34,187 nt of DNA, from contig JARIBS010000067.1 in NCBI GenBank assembly GCA_029257385.1, forward strand, positions 5,001 to 39,187. The letters run 5' to 3'. Positions 16,060 to 24,607 of this stretch are shown here, piece by piece. Within the stretch, counting starts at the first letter, position 1; the number at the start of each line of letters is the position of its first letter. This DNA is from Thiorhodococcus sp. (GTDB taxonomy: Bacteria > Pseudomonadota > Gammaproteobacteria > Chromatiales > Chromatiaceae). A program made the translations under genes and the position numbers. Under the pieces are notes generated by a model. It did no database searches. It saw nothing but the letters and a program-made list of their open reading frames with translations, and was not told where the DNA came from.

Positions 16060-18915
16060 TCAGTCTTCCATCAAGGTCCGCCACAGTGACTGAACGCGCT
16101 CGCGTTCCGGCTGTAGTTGATCGACAGAGATGGCCTTCGGCTGCTCTTGCAAGGCGCTGCGATGATAGAGCGCGCGCAGAGCCTTGTAAGCATCCGAGAG
16201 GTCTTGGGCCGCCTGTCCAGGGAGCAGGTCGAGCCGAGCCAGTGTTTCCAGGAGCCGCACATTGTCTGTCCAGTCCGCCAGTGCCGGGTGCGCTGGCGCC
16301 CAGCGCAGGACAGCGTATTGAACCATAAACTCGATGTCGGCAATACCGCCCACGCCCTGTTTGGGGTCGAAACATCCGTCGCGACTCTGATCGAGCGTCT
16401 CGCGCATCTTTGCGCGCATCTCGCGCACATTGGCACGCAACCGGTCAGGATCGCGCTCGCGACAGAGGATCGCGCGGCGGATCTCGGCGAACCGCTCGCG
16501 CAACGCCGCATCGCCCGCCACCGGTCGAGCACGCACCAGGGCCTGATGCTCCCAGGTCCAGGCATCGCGCGCCTGGTAGTCGGCAAATGAGGCCAGCGAG
16601 CGCACCAGCATGCCTTTGTTGCCGTCCGGGCGCAGGCGCATGTCCATCTCGTAGAGGGTGCCGGTGGCGGTCTGCGTGGTCATCATGTGAATGATGCGCT
16701 GACCGAGCCGGGCGAAGAACTGCTCGTTGCTGATGTCCTTAGGCCCCTCGGTCATGGCCTCGACTGACGTGCCGCCGTGGAGAAAGACCAGATCGAGATC
16801 TGAGCCGTAGCCCAGCTCGATTCCACCGAGCTTGCCGTAGCCAAGCACCAGAAAGCCACTCTCATCCCCAAGGATCGCACTCGGTCGGCCATGGCGCGCG
16901 ACCAGATGCGCAAAGGCGAGCCGCAGCACGCGCGCAACCGATACCTCGGCAATCTCGGTGAGGTAGTCGCTGACCACCATGAGCGGGATGACCTCGGTCA
17001 GATCCGCAGCCGCCACCCGCAGCATGTTACCCTGCGCGAATTGATGCAGACGCTCCATCTGCTGCTCGAGATCCTCTGCATCGACATAGGCGAGCAGCGC
17101 GTCCAGCTCGGCTTCCAAGTCCTCGCGGCGCAGCGGCGCGTAGAGACGACGTGGATCGATCAGCTCATCGAGCAGCAGCGGATGACGCTCAATGTGATCG
17201 GTAAACCAGGGGCTCATGCTGGCAAGACGCGCCAGATGCGAGAGGATGACCGGATGCTCGATGAGCATGGCGAGATAGGCCGAGCGGCGCGCGATCGCCT
17301 CCAGCACGCGCAGTATCCGCGTCAGCGCCAGATCGGGATGTTCGCTGCCGGCGATAATGCGCAGCACTTGGGGCATCAATTGGGCAAGACGCGCCTGCGC
17401 CCGACCGCTCAGCCCCTTGCGCGCGGTCAGGCTGCGGAATTGCTCGATATGCGCGCGCACGGCCTCTGGATCGTCAAAGCCTGCCTCATCCAACAGCGCC
17501 CGCGCCTGTGCGGTTTGATCCATCCCGGACCAGACTGCGCCCAGGCCCAGATTATCTTCAGCGGTCGCTGGAACCGGTGCGGCGAAGACTTTGTCAAATT
17601 GCGCCTGCACCAGTTGTCGATGCGCGTCGAGCACTGCGGCAAAGGCCGACCAATCCGTGAACCCCATAGAACGCGCCAAGCGCAGACGCCCGGGGGCATC
17701 GTCCGGGAGCCGATGCGTCTGCTTGTCGCGATGGGCTTGAAGGCGATTCTCGACCAGACGCAGAAAACAATACGCGGAATCGAGTTCGGCGATGGCATCC
17801 CCAGGCATCAAGTCTTTGTCGGCCAGCATGGCGAGCACCTGGCGAATCGGGCGGACCTGAAGATCTGGATCGCGTCCGCCACGCACGAGCTGAAAGGCTT
17901 GGCCGATGAACTCAATCTCACGGATGCCGCCTGGACCCAGCTTGATGTTGGCGTCCATGCCCCGGCGATGGAGTTCCTTGGCGATCATCTGCTTGAGATC
18001 GCGCAGCGACTCGAAGGCGCCGAAGTCTAGATAGCGCCGATAGACGAAGGGGCGCAGCATATCCATCAGCGCGGCCCGCTCGCGCGCCTCGCCAGCGACG
18101 GGCCTGGCCTTGATCATGGCATAGCGCTCCCACTCGCGCGCCTGGGACTGGTAATAGTCCTCCATGGCCTGGAAGCTCATCGCCAGCGGCCCGACCTCGC
18201 CGAACGGCCTCAGCCGAGCATCGACCCGAAACACGAAGCCATCGACTGTGGTGTTCGACAGCGCCTGAACCAAGCGCTGCGCGAGCCGCACGAAGAACTG
18301 CTCGTTGCTCAGGTCGCGCGGCCCGCCAGTGACCTCGCCTGAGCGGGGAAAGCAGAAGATGACATCAATATCGGAGCTGAGATTGAGCTCACGCGCACCG
18401 AGCTTGCCCATCGCCAGAACGACCAACCGCTGGGGGTTGCCGTGATCATCGCGCGGGGTGCCGAGATCGGCACAGGTCCAGTCGTGAAGGAGATCCAGAG
18501 CACGCTCGATGCAGACATCGGCCAGCTCAGAGAGGTCTTCCAGCGTCTCGGGCAAAGGCGCGGCGGTGGTGATATCGCGCCAGATGATGCGCATCATCTC
18601 GCGGCGGCGGAACAACCGCAGCGCCCTGTGCAGTGCCGTCTCATCGGTGACGTCGGCAAGTGCTTCGCCCAGACGCCGTCCGAGCACGCCGGGAGTATAC
18701 GCATGCGCCAGATCGCCGCTGACAATCAGTTGCGCCAATACTTCAGGATTCCGCGCGGCCGAGATGGCGACGAACTCGCTCGCCTCCCAAACCCGCGAGC
18801 GGGCCTGCTTGAAGGCCGCGTCATCCGGCACCTCGATGCCCTGCTCACGCGCCCAGTCCAGCCAGTTCGACCAATGGGCCTCGGCAGCGGGATCGAGGCG
18901 GCTGTTATCGCTCAT
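16060..18915 (-). CDS. glnE: Bifunctional glutamine synthetase adenylyltransferase / adenylyl-removing enzyme
   Basis: GlnE attaches AMP to glutamine synthetase or removes it, under control of PII and glutamine, and so tunes nitrogen assimilation. The 951-residue length is normal. Two nucleotidyltransferase domains are visible. The N-terminal, adenylyl-removing one has MGKLGARELNLSSDIDVIF (about 169-187) followed by SNEQFFVRLAQRLV. The C-terminal, adenylylating one has LGYGKLGGIELGYGSDLDLV (about 690-710) with SNEQFFARLGQRII. The paired acidic residues in SSDIDV and GSDLDL, needed for metal binding, are present in both. The ATG overlaps the stop of the upstream mutarotase gene by four bases (ATGA), so translation is coupled. 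ilvE follows. Confidence 0.96.
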   Translation of the reverse strand: MSDNSRLDPAAEAHWSNWLDWAREQGIEVPDDAAFKQARSRVWEASEFVAISAARNPEVLAQLIVSGDLAHAYTPGVLGRRLGEALADVTDETALHRALRLFRRREMMRIIWRDITTAAPLPETLEDLSELADVCIERALDLLHDWTCADLGTPRDDHGNPQRLVVLAMGKLGARELNLSSDIDVIFCFPRSGEVTGGPRDLSNEQFFVRLAQRLVQALSNTTVDGFVFRVDARLRPFGEVGPLAMSFQAMEDYYQSQAREWERYAMIKARPVAGEARERAALMDMLRPFVYRRYLDFGAFESLRDLKQMIAKELHRRGMDANIKLGPGGIREIEFIGQAFQLVRGGRDPDLQVRPIRQVLAMLADKDLMPGDAIAELDSAYCFLRLVENRLQAHRDKQTHRLPDDAPGRLRLARSMGFTDWSAFAAVLDAHRQLVQAQFDKVFAAPVPATAEDNLGLGAVWSGMDQTAQARALLDEAGFDDPEAVRAHIEQFRSLTARKGLSGRAQARLAQLMPQVLRIIAGSEHPDLALTRILRVLEAIARRSAYLAMLIEHPVILSHLARLASMSPWFTDHIERHPLLLDELIDPRRLYAPLRREDLEAELDALLAYVDAEDLEQQMERLHQFAQGNMLRVAAADLTEVIPLMVVSDYLTEIAEVSVARVLRLAFAHLVARHGRPSAILGDESGFLVLGYGKLGGIELGYGSDLDLVFLHGGTSVEAMTEGPKDISNEQFFARLGQRIIHMMTTQTATGTLYEMDMRLRPDGNKGMLVRSLASFADYQARDAWTWEHQALVRARPVAGDAALRERFAEIRRAILCRERDPDRLRANVREMRAKMRETLDQSRDGCFDPKQGVGGIADIEFMVQYAVLRWAPAHPALADWTDNVRLLETLARLDLLPGQAAQDLSDAYKALRALYHRSALQEQPKAISVDQLQPERERVQSLWRTLMED

Positions 18916-19826
18916 GGGTACGGCTCGACCCGATACTCGGCGGCGAGTCGATAGGCGCCTTTGGACGGAATCTCGATCACCTCAGAGGCAGTATTGACCG
19001 TTTCCACGCAGATGAAACGCCGGTAGTCCGCATCGTCCAGGTCGTCCATGGCCCGCGCGGTCTCAATCCAGGGATTCCAGACCACACAGGTACGGCTGTG
19101 CTCTGTGTCGATGCGGATGCGTCGCGCCAGTAACGGGTCTTCGATGCACAGCTGCGCCGGAACCTGCTCGTAGATGCGGTTGACCTCGCCGACCACCGTC
19201 ACCGGGCCTGCCTGGCGAATCACCGCATCTGCGCCACCGACCGACTTGTCGATATAGTCGCAACCGTCGAGACCCTCGACCCGCACCTGGGTCGCATCGC
19301 CAACCTTGAAATAGGCGTGCAGCCCCTGGGTGATGCGAAACGGCGCATCGCCGCTATTGCGGGTGGTCAGCGCCAGTGCGAGCGTTGTGCCGACGCGGAT
19401 CTCCAGCCAGAGGTTGAAGAAGTACGGCCAGACGGCGCGGGTGATCTCATCATCGGCGAGTCCCAGCCGGATCAGGGTCGAGCCATCGGGGCGGGACTCA
19501 CACGCATGCACCGTCCAGGGCAGCGTCCGCGCGAATCCGTGCCCTCCCCGGCCCTGATTCTCGGGGTCTGGACCGAACCAGGGCCAGCAGACGGGGATTC
19601 CGCCCTTGATTCCCCGGCTCGGCGCGAAATAGGCGCGCTCGCTGACGAACAGCAGATCATCGGTTGCGCTGCTTGGCTGGTAGGCTAACACCTGACCGGC
19701 ATAGACCGAGATCAGCGCGCGAGCTTGACCATTGTCGACCTCGATCATCGGCAGAGCGCCACGACCCTGGGTGAAGCTCAAGATCCCGGCGATGCCGAAC
19801 TCGGCATTGAGTGCATCGATATCCAC
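18912..19826 (-). CDS. D-hexose-6-phosphate mutarotase (YeaD-like aldose epimerase family)
   Basis: This 304-residue enzyme of the galactose-mutarotase fold would interconvert alpha and beta anomers of hexose 6-phosphates. Family segments include SRGIKGGIPVCWPWFGP, GGHGFARTLPW with a conserved histidine, the TQGLHAYFKVGD strand with the second histidine, and CVVWNPWIETARAM with CVETVN near the end, where the catalytic glutamate is expected. I chose the GTG at 19826, preceded by AGGGGG at a six-base distance and giving a normal family start VDIDALNAEFGIAG; the longer frame would need a TTG at 19868. The gene overlaps glnE by four bases. It is 47 bases downstream of the DUF2726 gene. The protein acts in the cytoplasm on glycolytic sugar phosphates. 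Confidence 0.88.
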   Translation of the reverse strand: MDIDALNAEFGIAGILSFTQGRGALPMIEVDNGQARALISVYAGQVLAYQPSSATDDLLFVSERAYFAPSRGIKGGIPVCWPWFGPDPENQGRGGHGFARTLPWTVHACESRPDGSTLIRLGLADDEITRAVWPYFFNLWLEIRVGTTLALALTTRNSGDAPFRITQGLHAYFKVGDATQVRVEGLDGCDYIDKSVGGADAVIRQAGPVTVVGEVNRIYEQVPAQLCIEDPLLARRIRIDTEHSRTCVVWNPWIETARAMDDLDDADYRRFICVETVNTASEVIEIPSKGAYRLAAEYRVEPYP

Positions 19827-19873
19827 GGTTGGCCCCCTGGCGGATGGTTGCGGTGCGTGGGCCAGCAATGCTG

Positions 19874-20638
19874 CTAGCGGCTGCGTGACTCGAGAGAATG
19901 ATCGTCTAAGTCCTGTGCGATCTTGAAGGTCGGCCCATCGTCGACGACGTGGTGGTTCTGGATGATCGGATCACGTCGCCGCATCGGTTGTGCGCGTACG
20001 GCCCTCTCATCAGGAAGCGTCTGTCCGGGGGCTGATAACACGCGTTGTGATGCGGGACGGCGCTTTTCATCGATCGCCGCTGAGCGTTCATTCAGCGCCG
20101 CTGAGGCATCCTCTTGGACAAGCTCATCGACGCTAGCCGTGCGATCACGCCCTTGCAAGGCGGCGACAATCTGCTCCTTGATCTCGACGACGGAATAGAC
20201 CTTGCGCTCGTAAAAACGCACGAAGGGCAGTCGCGCCGCGGCACAGATCCGGTCGAGACCATCCTTGGGGGGCAGTTTGCGCAGCCGCGAGCGTGGCGCC
20301 AAGTTGACCGCGCACACGATAGCGTCGGTCTGTCTAGCACAGACGAGGAAGTCGAAGCACCGCTCGCCCAGCCGCTCTAGCGCGCGGTCCTGCTCGCGCC
20401 TCGACAGTTGCGGCTTGAGACCGATGACATCGACCGCACGGACCTTGCCGTAGATTTGATAATCTTTGCCCACAGCACGCTCCAACACGCCCTTGAACGC
20501 GCGTTGAGGTCTGCTAAACAGGGCCTCGTCTACGACATAGGGCAGCCGCATGTGCCTTTTTAGGGTGTTGACGAAACTCAGCAACACCAAGAGTACGACG
20601 ATCACGCCAAGCGCGATCAAAAAGTAGAAGTGTTCCAT
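19874..20638 (-). CDS. Membrane-anchored DUF2726 protein
   Basis: This 254-residue protein has one N-terminal membrane helix (about residues 5-25, FLIALGVIVVLLVLLSFV) and then a DUF2726 domain (about 40-155). Family segments are ALFSRPQRAFKGVLERAVG, KVRAVDVIGL, FDFLVCARQTDAIVCAVNL, KDGLDRICAAARLPFVRF and YSVVEIKEQI. The pattern of the domain recalls nuclease-like folds, but catalysis has not been shown here. The C-terminal 90 residues are charged and look disordered. I chose the ATG at 20638, which begins at the membrane helix; an in-frame start at 20689 would overlap the upstream gene. It lies 28 bases after the small TM protein gene and 47 bases before the mutarotase, so the three may be co-transcribed. 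Confidence 0.82.
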   Translation of the reverse strand: MEHFYFLIALGVIVVLLVLLSFVNTLKRHMRLPYVVDEALFSRPQRAFKGVLERAVGKDYQIYGKVRAVDVIGLKPQLSRREQDRALERLGERCFDFLVCARQTDAIVCAVNLAPRSRLRKLPPKDGLDRICAAARLPFVRFYERKVYSVVEIKEQIVAALQGRDRTASVDELVQEDASAALNERSAAIDEKRRPASQRVLSAPGQTLPDERAVRAQPMRRRDPIIQNHHVVDDGPTFKIAQDLDDHSLESRSR

Positions 20639-20666
20639 GGATTCAATCTCGGCACCGCGCGCGCCA

Positions 20667-21095
20667 TCACTTCGACAATGGCACACCATGCTTGTGATAC
20701 CAAGCCTTGTCCAGCGACCAGATCACCGAGCCGACATCAGGCTCGGAGAGCATCACCGTGATAGCACGCATCTCGATCTCCCGGAAACGTCGCTCGGCGT
20801 TCACCATCTCCGGGTCGTCGGGGGCTTTTCCGGCTGAGGCGGGTGCAACCTGCGCGAGAAAGGGTGCGAGCGGGGCGCGTGATTCGCGTGGACTCGTCAG
20901 CGTCACGACACCGTTGAGAAAAAGCAGGGCGCGAAAATCGTACGGATACTCGGCGAGCACCGGATCTTGCTCGAGCAACCCGTTCAACTGCCAGACACGC
21001 GGTTTTAGACCAGTGCTGTTCCAGGACAGCGAGACCACGAGCAGCACAAGGAAAATAATGGAGAGGATGATGGAATTTCGTGTCAGGCCATCCAC
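20667..21095 (-). CDS. Hypothetical single-pass membrane protein
   Basis: I do not recognise this 142-residue protein. It has a hydrophobic N-terminal segment (residues 8-25, SIILSIIFLVLLVVSLSW) that is either an anchor or an uncleaved signal, then a periplasmic or cytoplasmic domain of about 115 residues with short helices such as MVNAERRFREIEMRAITVML. It starts with GTG at 21095; an ATG four bases later is out of frame. The next gene, DUF2726, follows after 28 bases on the same strand, and a large coiled-coil membrane gene is divergent on the other side. The arrangement suggests a shared function for the three, but the sequence gives no direct proof. Confidence 0.7.
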   Translation of the reverse strand: MDGLTRNSIILSIIFLVLLVVSLSWNSTGLKPRVWQLNGLLEQDPVLAEYPYDFRALLFLNGVVTLTSPRESRAPLAPFLAQVAPASAGKAPDDPEMVNAERRFREIEMRAITVMLSEPDVGSVIWSLDKAWYHKHGVPLSK

Positions 21096-21244
21096 GCGGC
21101 TCGATGCCTCCCAATAGGTTACGGGTGAGTTTCAGATTCGTTCCGAGTCGGCACGGCAACCTGCTCTTGAGCGCACACGCCCGGACCGCACAGCCCGATA
21201 TCATGCTCGGGGCAACCCGCCAAACGCAAGCCAAACGCTCAACT

Positions 21245-21275
21245 GTGCACGGAGTGGCGAAACATCCCCGTGCAC
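21245..21275. promoter_or_regulatory. 8-bp inverted repeat near a predicted promoter
   Basis: GTGCACGG and CCGTGCAC are a perfect inverted repeat with a 15-base spacer. A TAGAAT box, one mismatch from the -10 consensus, follows at 21282-21287, and the coiled-coil gene starts at 21335. The repeat therefore covers the place where a -35 box would lie and could be a repressor operator. The -35 itself is poor. Confidence 0.45.
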
Positions 21276-21334
21276 TGGGTATAGAATACCCTGGCGAGTC
21301 CGCAGTCCGTCGAGCGCATTCGGAGCCAATCAAG

Positions 21335-23656
21335 ATGCAAACCACACCGCGCACCCCGTCGTTGAAAAAGGCGCTCCTGGACGTGCTGCGTCTGCGCCCT
21401 TACGGCGACAGCCTGCGCACGCCCGCAGTGACCGCTTGGCTCGGCTTTGCCTGGGTCATCATTTTGCTCATGGCCAGCAGCGAAGGCATCGTCTGGGGGC
21501 TAGTCGGCGCCACCCTGGTACCGCGCGACAGCGTCTGGCTGGGGCTGTTGACCGGATTGTTCATGTTCGCGCTGCTGTTTGCCATCATCTGGATCATCGA
21601 TGCCTCGCTGATTATGTCAGAGCGCCCGCTGCTGCGCTCGCGACGCTGGAATCCAGGTCAGAATCAGGGCATCGGCGCGCTCCTGCGCTGGGGGCTGGGC
21701 ATCGTGGTGCGGCTGACCATCGTTGCTATTTCGCTTTACGTCACCGCGCCTTTTCTCGCTAAGCTGATTCGCGCAGACGACATCGCCGCTTATCATCAGC
21801 GTCAGGTCGAGCAGTATTTCGGCCAGCGCGACACGCGCCTTCAGTCACTGATCGACACGCGCACGACCGCACTTCGACAAAACTATCGTGAGCGGATGCG
21901 CCCGCTCGAGCAGGATATCGCACGTCTGACCGAGTCTCTCGCGCTAGAGCGCGAGCGCCGCTCCGCCATCGAGTCCGAGTACGCTCCCGAGATCGCCGTC
22001 CTGCGCCGCGATCTGGCCGCAGCACGCGAGCGCATGGGCGATGAGATCTTGGGCCGCGACGGCCGCCCGGAAGGGCGTGGTCCACAAGCGCGTAAATGGG
22101 AATCCAACGCCAATCTGCTCGCCGAGCAATTGGCCGCCAAGCAATCGGAAATGAATGCGCGCATCGGCGAAGTCGCCCAACGCATCGAGACGCTCGATCA
22201 GTCCCTGAGAACGCAGGCCGACACGCTCCAGCGTCTCGGGCAGACGCATCAGACAGACATCGACCGGATCGCCGGTGAAATCGCCGCCGAGCAGGTCGGT
22301 GCGCTACCGCCGAAGCTCTCGTTTGCGGAGCGCTCCAAGGCACTGCATGCGCTGCGCACCAGCCCCGATGAGCAGGGCGTGCCCCATTTCGAGACCGTCG
22401 AGGGCTTCGCCCAGGCGGCGTTGGGGGTGCTCTTCTTTTCGCTGATTGCGCTCAAGCTGTTTGAGCCTTCGGCCGTGCGCGCTTATTTTAGCGACGTCAT
22501 CCAAATGCAGTATCGCAAGTATCTCGATGGCGGACTCGAAGATATCCCTGGATTCGAGCGTGCGGAAGACCCGTCACTGCGACTCAATCCAGTCGAGTTC
22601 GTGCGGCTGTGGAATGCCTACGAAAAAGACCCCGCGGCTTTTTATGCCGATCGCAAGATGCTCATTGAGGTCGGCGAGCCACTGACACGTTTCCTGGCCG
22701 AGCGCACGCTGGAGCATGACCAGCTCATCCACCGCCGAGCGCACCTCGAACACGAAATGCACTTCGCGCGACTGCGCCAGGAGCACGAGCTAACGGCTTA
22801 TGACCGGGAGCTCGACCTGCGCACCGCGCAGCTCCAGGCGCAGCTCGCCAACGAGACCAAGGCCCTGAAGGATCAGCGACGCATCGCACTGGCGATCGAA
22901 CTCCGGCAAGCCCGCGCCGATTGGCAAGCACACAAGATGCGTGTGCAAGAGGAGGTGCGCCAGCTCAGAGAGGGCTTCGAGCAAGAGCAGGCGCAGGCGG
23001 GCGAGGCATTGCGGTTGCGCGCGCAGCAGGTCGAGCGCGTACACGAGCGCAGCCTGGCGGAGGTGCGCACGGCCGAGGCCGCTAAACACCACGCGCAACA
23101 GCAAAAACTCATTGAGCTGGGCCACAAACGCCAGCGCGAGGTTCACAAAACCCGCTTGAGCGGTCTGCGCGAGGAAGTGACCCGACTGCGTGCGCTGGAA
23201 ACCAAGCAGCGCGCCGAACGCCAGACGCTGCGCGCGAGCGGTCGCAAGCTACATGAGACTTTCGATAGCCTGCATGCGCGCGTCGATGAGATCGAAGCCG
23301 AGCTGGCCGCGCACCAGCGCGAGTCGGCTGATTTGAGCCAGACCCTCGCCCAACAATCGCGAGAGACGACAAGCGTCAGGAGGCTGGGGTTCTGGTCACG
23401 TTCTACCAGGGCCGAGGATTCCAAAATCGCACGCGATCTCAAAACCGCCGAGAAGGCCGAGCAGGTCGCAACAGAGCGGCTCGCCAAACTGCGCGATGAG
23501 TTGCATGCGGCCCACTTACGCAAGACACTCAACGAACACGAAATCGCCGAATCAGCCAACCGAATCGCTGCAACCGAGATGCGTATTCAACTCTACGAAG
23601 ACAGCTTAAGCGCCCTGCTCTCGCCCGAGGCGGGTCCGCCCCCTGAGCCTCGTTAG
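21335..23656 (+). CDS. Membrane protein with very long coiled coil (DUF4407-like)
   Basis: This 773-residue protein has membrane segments at about 33-55, 67-92, 115-143 and 358-376. A coiled coil (about 150-320) lies between the third and fourth, and a second, longer one (about 455-755, rich in E, R, Q, A and L) fills the C-terminus. The layout of three helices, coiled coil and a fourth helix, with segments IIWIIDASLIMSE and GVLFFSLIALKLF, resembles DUF4407 proteins, whose function is unknown; assignment is by topology only. The ATG at 21335 has GGAG nine bases ahead; the open frame extends upstream to 21080 but looks like the intergenic region. It overlaps mepA tail-to-tail by three bases. 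It could be a scaffold or tether in the envelope, which is inference. Confidence 0.75.
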   Translation: MQTTPRTPSLKKALLDVLRLRPYGDSLRTPAVTAWLGFAWVIILLMASSEGIVWGLVGATLVPRDSVWLGLLTGLFMFALLFAIIWIIDASLIMSERPLLRSRRWNPGQNQGIGALLRWGLGIVVRLTIVAISLYVTAPFLAKLIRADDIAAYHQRQVEQYFGQRDTRLQSLIDTRTTALRQNYRERMRPLEQDIARLTESLALERERRSAIESEYAPEIAVLRRDLAAARERMGDEILGRDGRPEGRGPQARKWESNANLLAEQLAAKQSEMNARIGEVAQRIETLDQSLRTQADTLQRLGQTHQTDIDRIAGEIAAEQVGALPPKLSFAERSKALHALRTSPDEQGVPHFETVEGFAQAALGVLFFSLIALKLFEPSAVRAYFSDVIQMQYRKYLDGGLEDIPGFERAEDPSLRLNPVEFVRLWNAYEKDPAAFYADRKMLIEVGEPLTRFLAERTLEHDQLIHRRAHLEHEMHFARLRQEHELTAYDRELDLRTAQLQAQLANETKALKDQRRIALAIELRQARADWQAHKMRVQEEVRQLREGFEQEQAQAGEALRLRAQQVERVHERSLAEVRTAEAAKHHAQQQKLIELGHKRQREVHKTRLSGLREEVTRLRALETKQRAERQTLRASGRKLHETFDSLHARVDEIEAELAAHQRESADLSQTLAQQSRETTSVRRLGFWSRSTRAEDSKIARDLKTAEKAEQVATERLAKLRDELHAAHLRKTLNEHEIAESANRIAATEMRIQLYEDSLSALLSPEAGPPPEPR

Positions 23657-24528
23657 GGCGCGCGCAGCACGGCCCTGCAAGCGGCCGGTATCTCAGGCTC
23701 CGCAGGGCGCTTCGAGGGCGCTTTCTTGCGCGGATTGAGCGCCTCGTCGCTGAACCACCAGGCCAGATCACTCCCGCAGCCGTCCTCGGCCGGGACAGGC
23801 GCCTGCTGAATGCACTGCGTGTTGCCTGGCGGACAAGACAGACGCACATGGATATGCGCGTCGTGCCCCCACCAAGGCCGCACCTTGCGCAACCAACCGC
23901 GATCCTGACCCGCGCTCTGGCAAAGCGCCTGCTTGATCGCCGCATTGGCAAAAATCCGATCGACCCGTGGGTGGCGGGCCGCCGTCTCGATCAGCGCCTG
24001 CTGATCTGGTCCCCAATGGCTGCCGACGCGGCGTCTACTTGGCTCGACCATGCTGCGCGGGTCCGATCGATGGTCCATTGAGCGATTGGCCTCGCTCTGG
24101 GAGGATGCAAAAGTCAGCCAGATGTCGACATCGAGACCATTCTGATGACTGCGGTGCGACGAAGACATGCGCCCGCCACGTGGCTGACTGAGGTCTCCGA
24201 CCATCATCAGCCCACTCCCCCTGCCCTGCTGTGCGCGACCGACGTCGCCAATGAACCCCAGCAGGTCAGGATGACCATAGTAGCGATTGCGATACCGGCG
24301 CACGCTCACATAGCCCGGCCCGAAGGCCGGGAGTGCACGGGCACCACCGATGCAGCCGTTGGACACCCCGCCGATGACCTCGGTCATGGTGCTGGAGGGG
24401 TGCTGGACTTTAGACCAGGGCGTCGCCGAGACCGGCATCGCTGAGGCACTCAGCAAACTAGCGAGCGCCGCCAGGTGAATCGATCTGGCGAGAAACCGCC
24501 TGGAACGTGCCGTGGTGGTGGACATCAT
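23653..24528 (-). CDS. mepA: Penicillin-insensitive murein endopeptidase
   Basis: MepA is a periplasmic metallo-endopeptidase (LAS family) that cleaves D-Ala-meso-DAP cross-links in peptidoglycan. The precursor is 291 residues, with an N-terminal signal peptide (SIHLAALASLLSASAMPVSA). Family blocks are present: GPGYVSVRRYRNRYYGHPDL, the metal-binding SSHRSHQNGLDVDIW with its histidine and aspartate, and WWGHDAHIHVRLSCP with the downstream histidines. Cysteines expected for disulfides are also there. I chose the ATG at 24528 (or 24525); the open frame begins at a TTG at 24558 with no ribosome-binding site. It lies 79 bases downstream of ffh on the same strand, behind a hairpin. The stop codons of mepA and the convergent coiled-coil gene overlap. 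Confidence 0.93.
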   Translation of the reverse strand: MMSTTTARSRRFLARSIHLAALASLLSASAMPVSATPWSKVQHPSSTMTEVIGGVSNGCIGGARALPAFGPGYVSVRRYRNRYYGHPDLLGFIGDVGRAQQGRGSGLMMVGDLSQPRGGRMSSSHRSHQNGLDVDIWLTFASSQSEANRSMDHRSDPRSMVEPSRRRVGSHWGPDQQALIETAARHPRVDRIFANAAIKQALCQSAGQDRGWLRKVRPWWGHDAHIHVRLSCPPGNTQCIQQAPVPAEDGCGSDLAWWFSDEALNPRKKAPSKRPAEPEIPAACRAVLRAP

Positions 24529-24553
24529 GGAGTTTCTGATCCCGTCATATCGA

Positions 24554-24585
24554 AACAAAGAGGTCGCGAGCCAACCGGACTCGCG
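24554..24585 (-). terminator. Likely terminator of ffh
   Basis: On the minus strand CGCGAG and CTCGCG form a six-bp GC stem with a nine-base loop, followed by a T-rich stretch (ACCTCTTTGTTT) leading into the mepA 5' region. It sits 22 bases after the ffh stop. Confidence 0.5.
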
Positions 24586-24607
24586 TGGAAAGTACGACCG
24601 ACACGGC

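Noticed and set aside
16891-18030. Plus-strand open frame of 379 codons
   Set aside because: It is antisense to glnE and contains no family feature.
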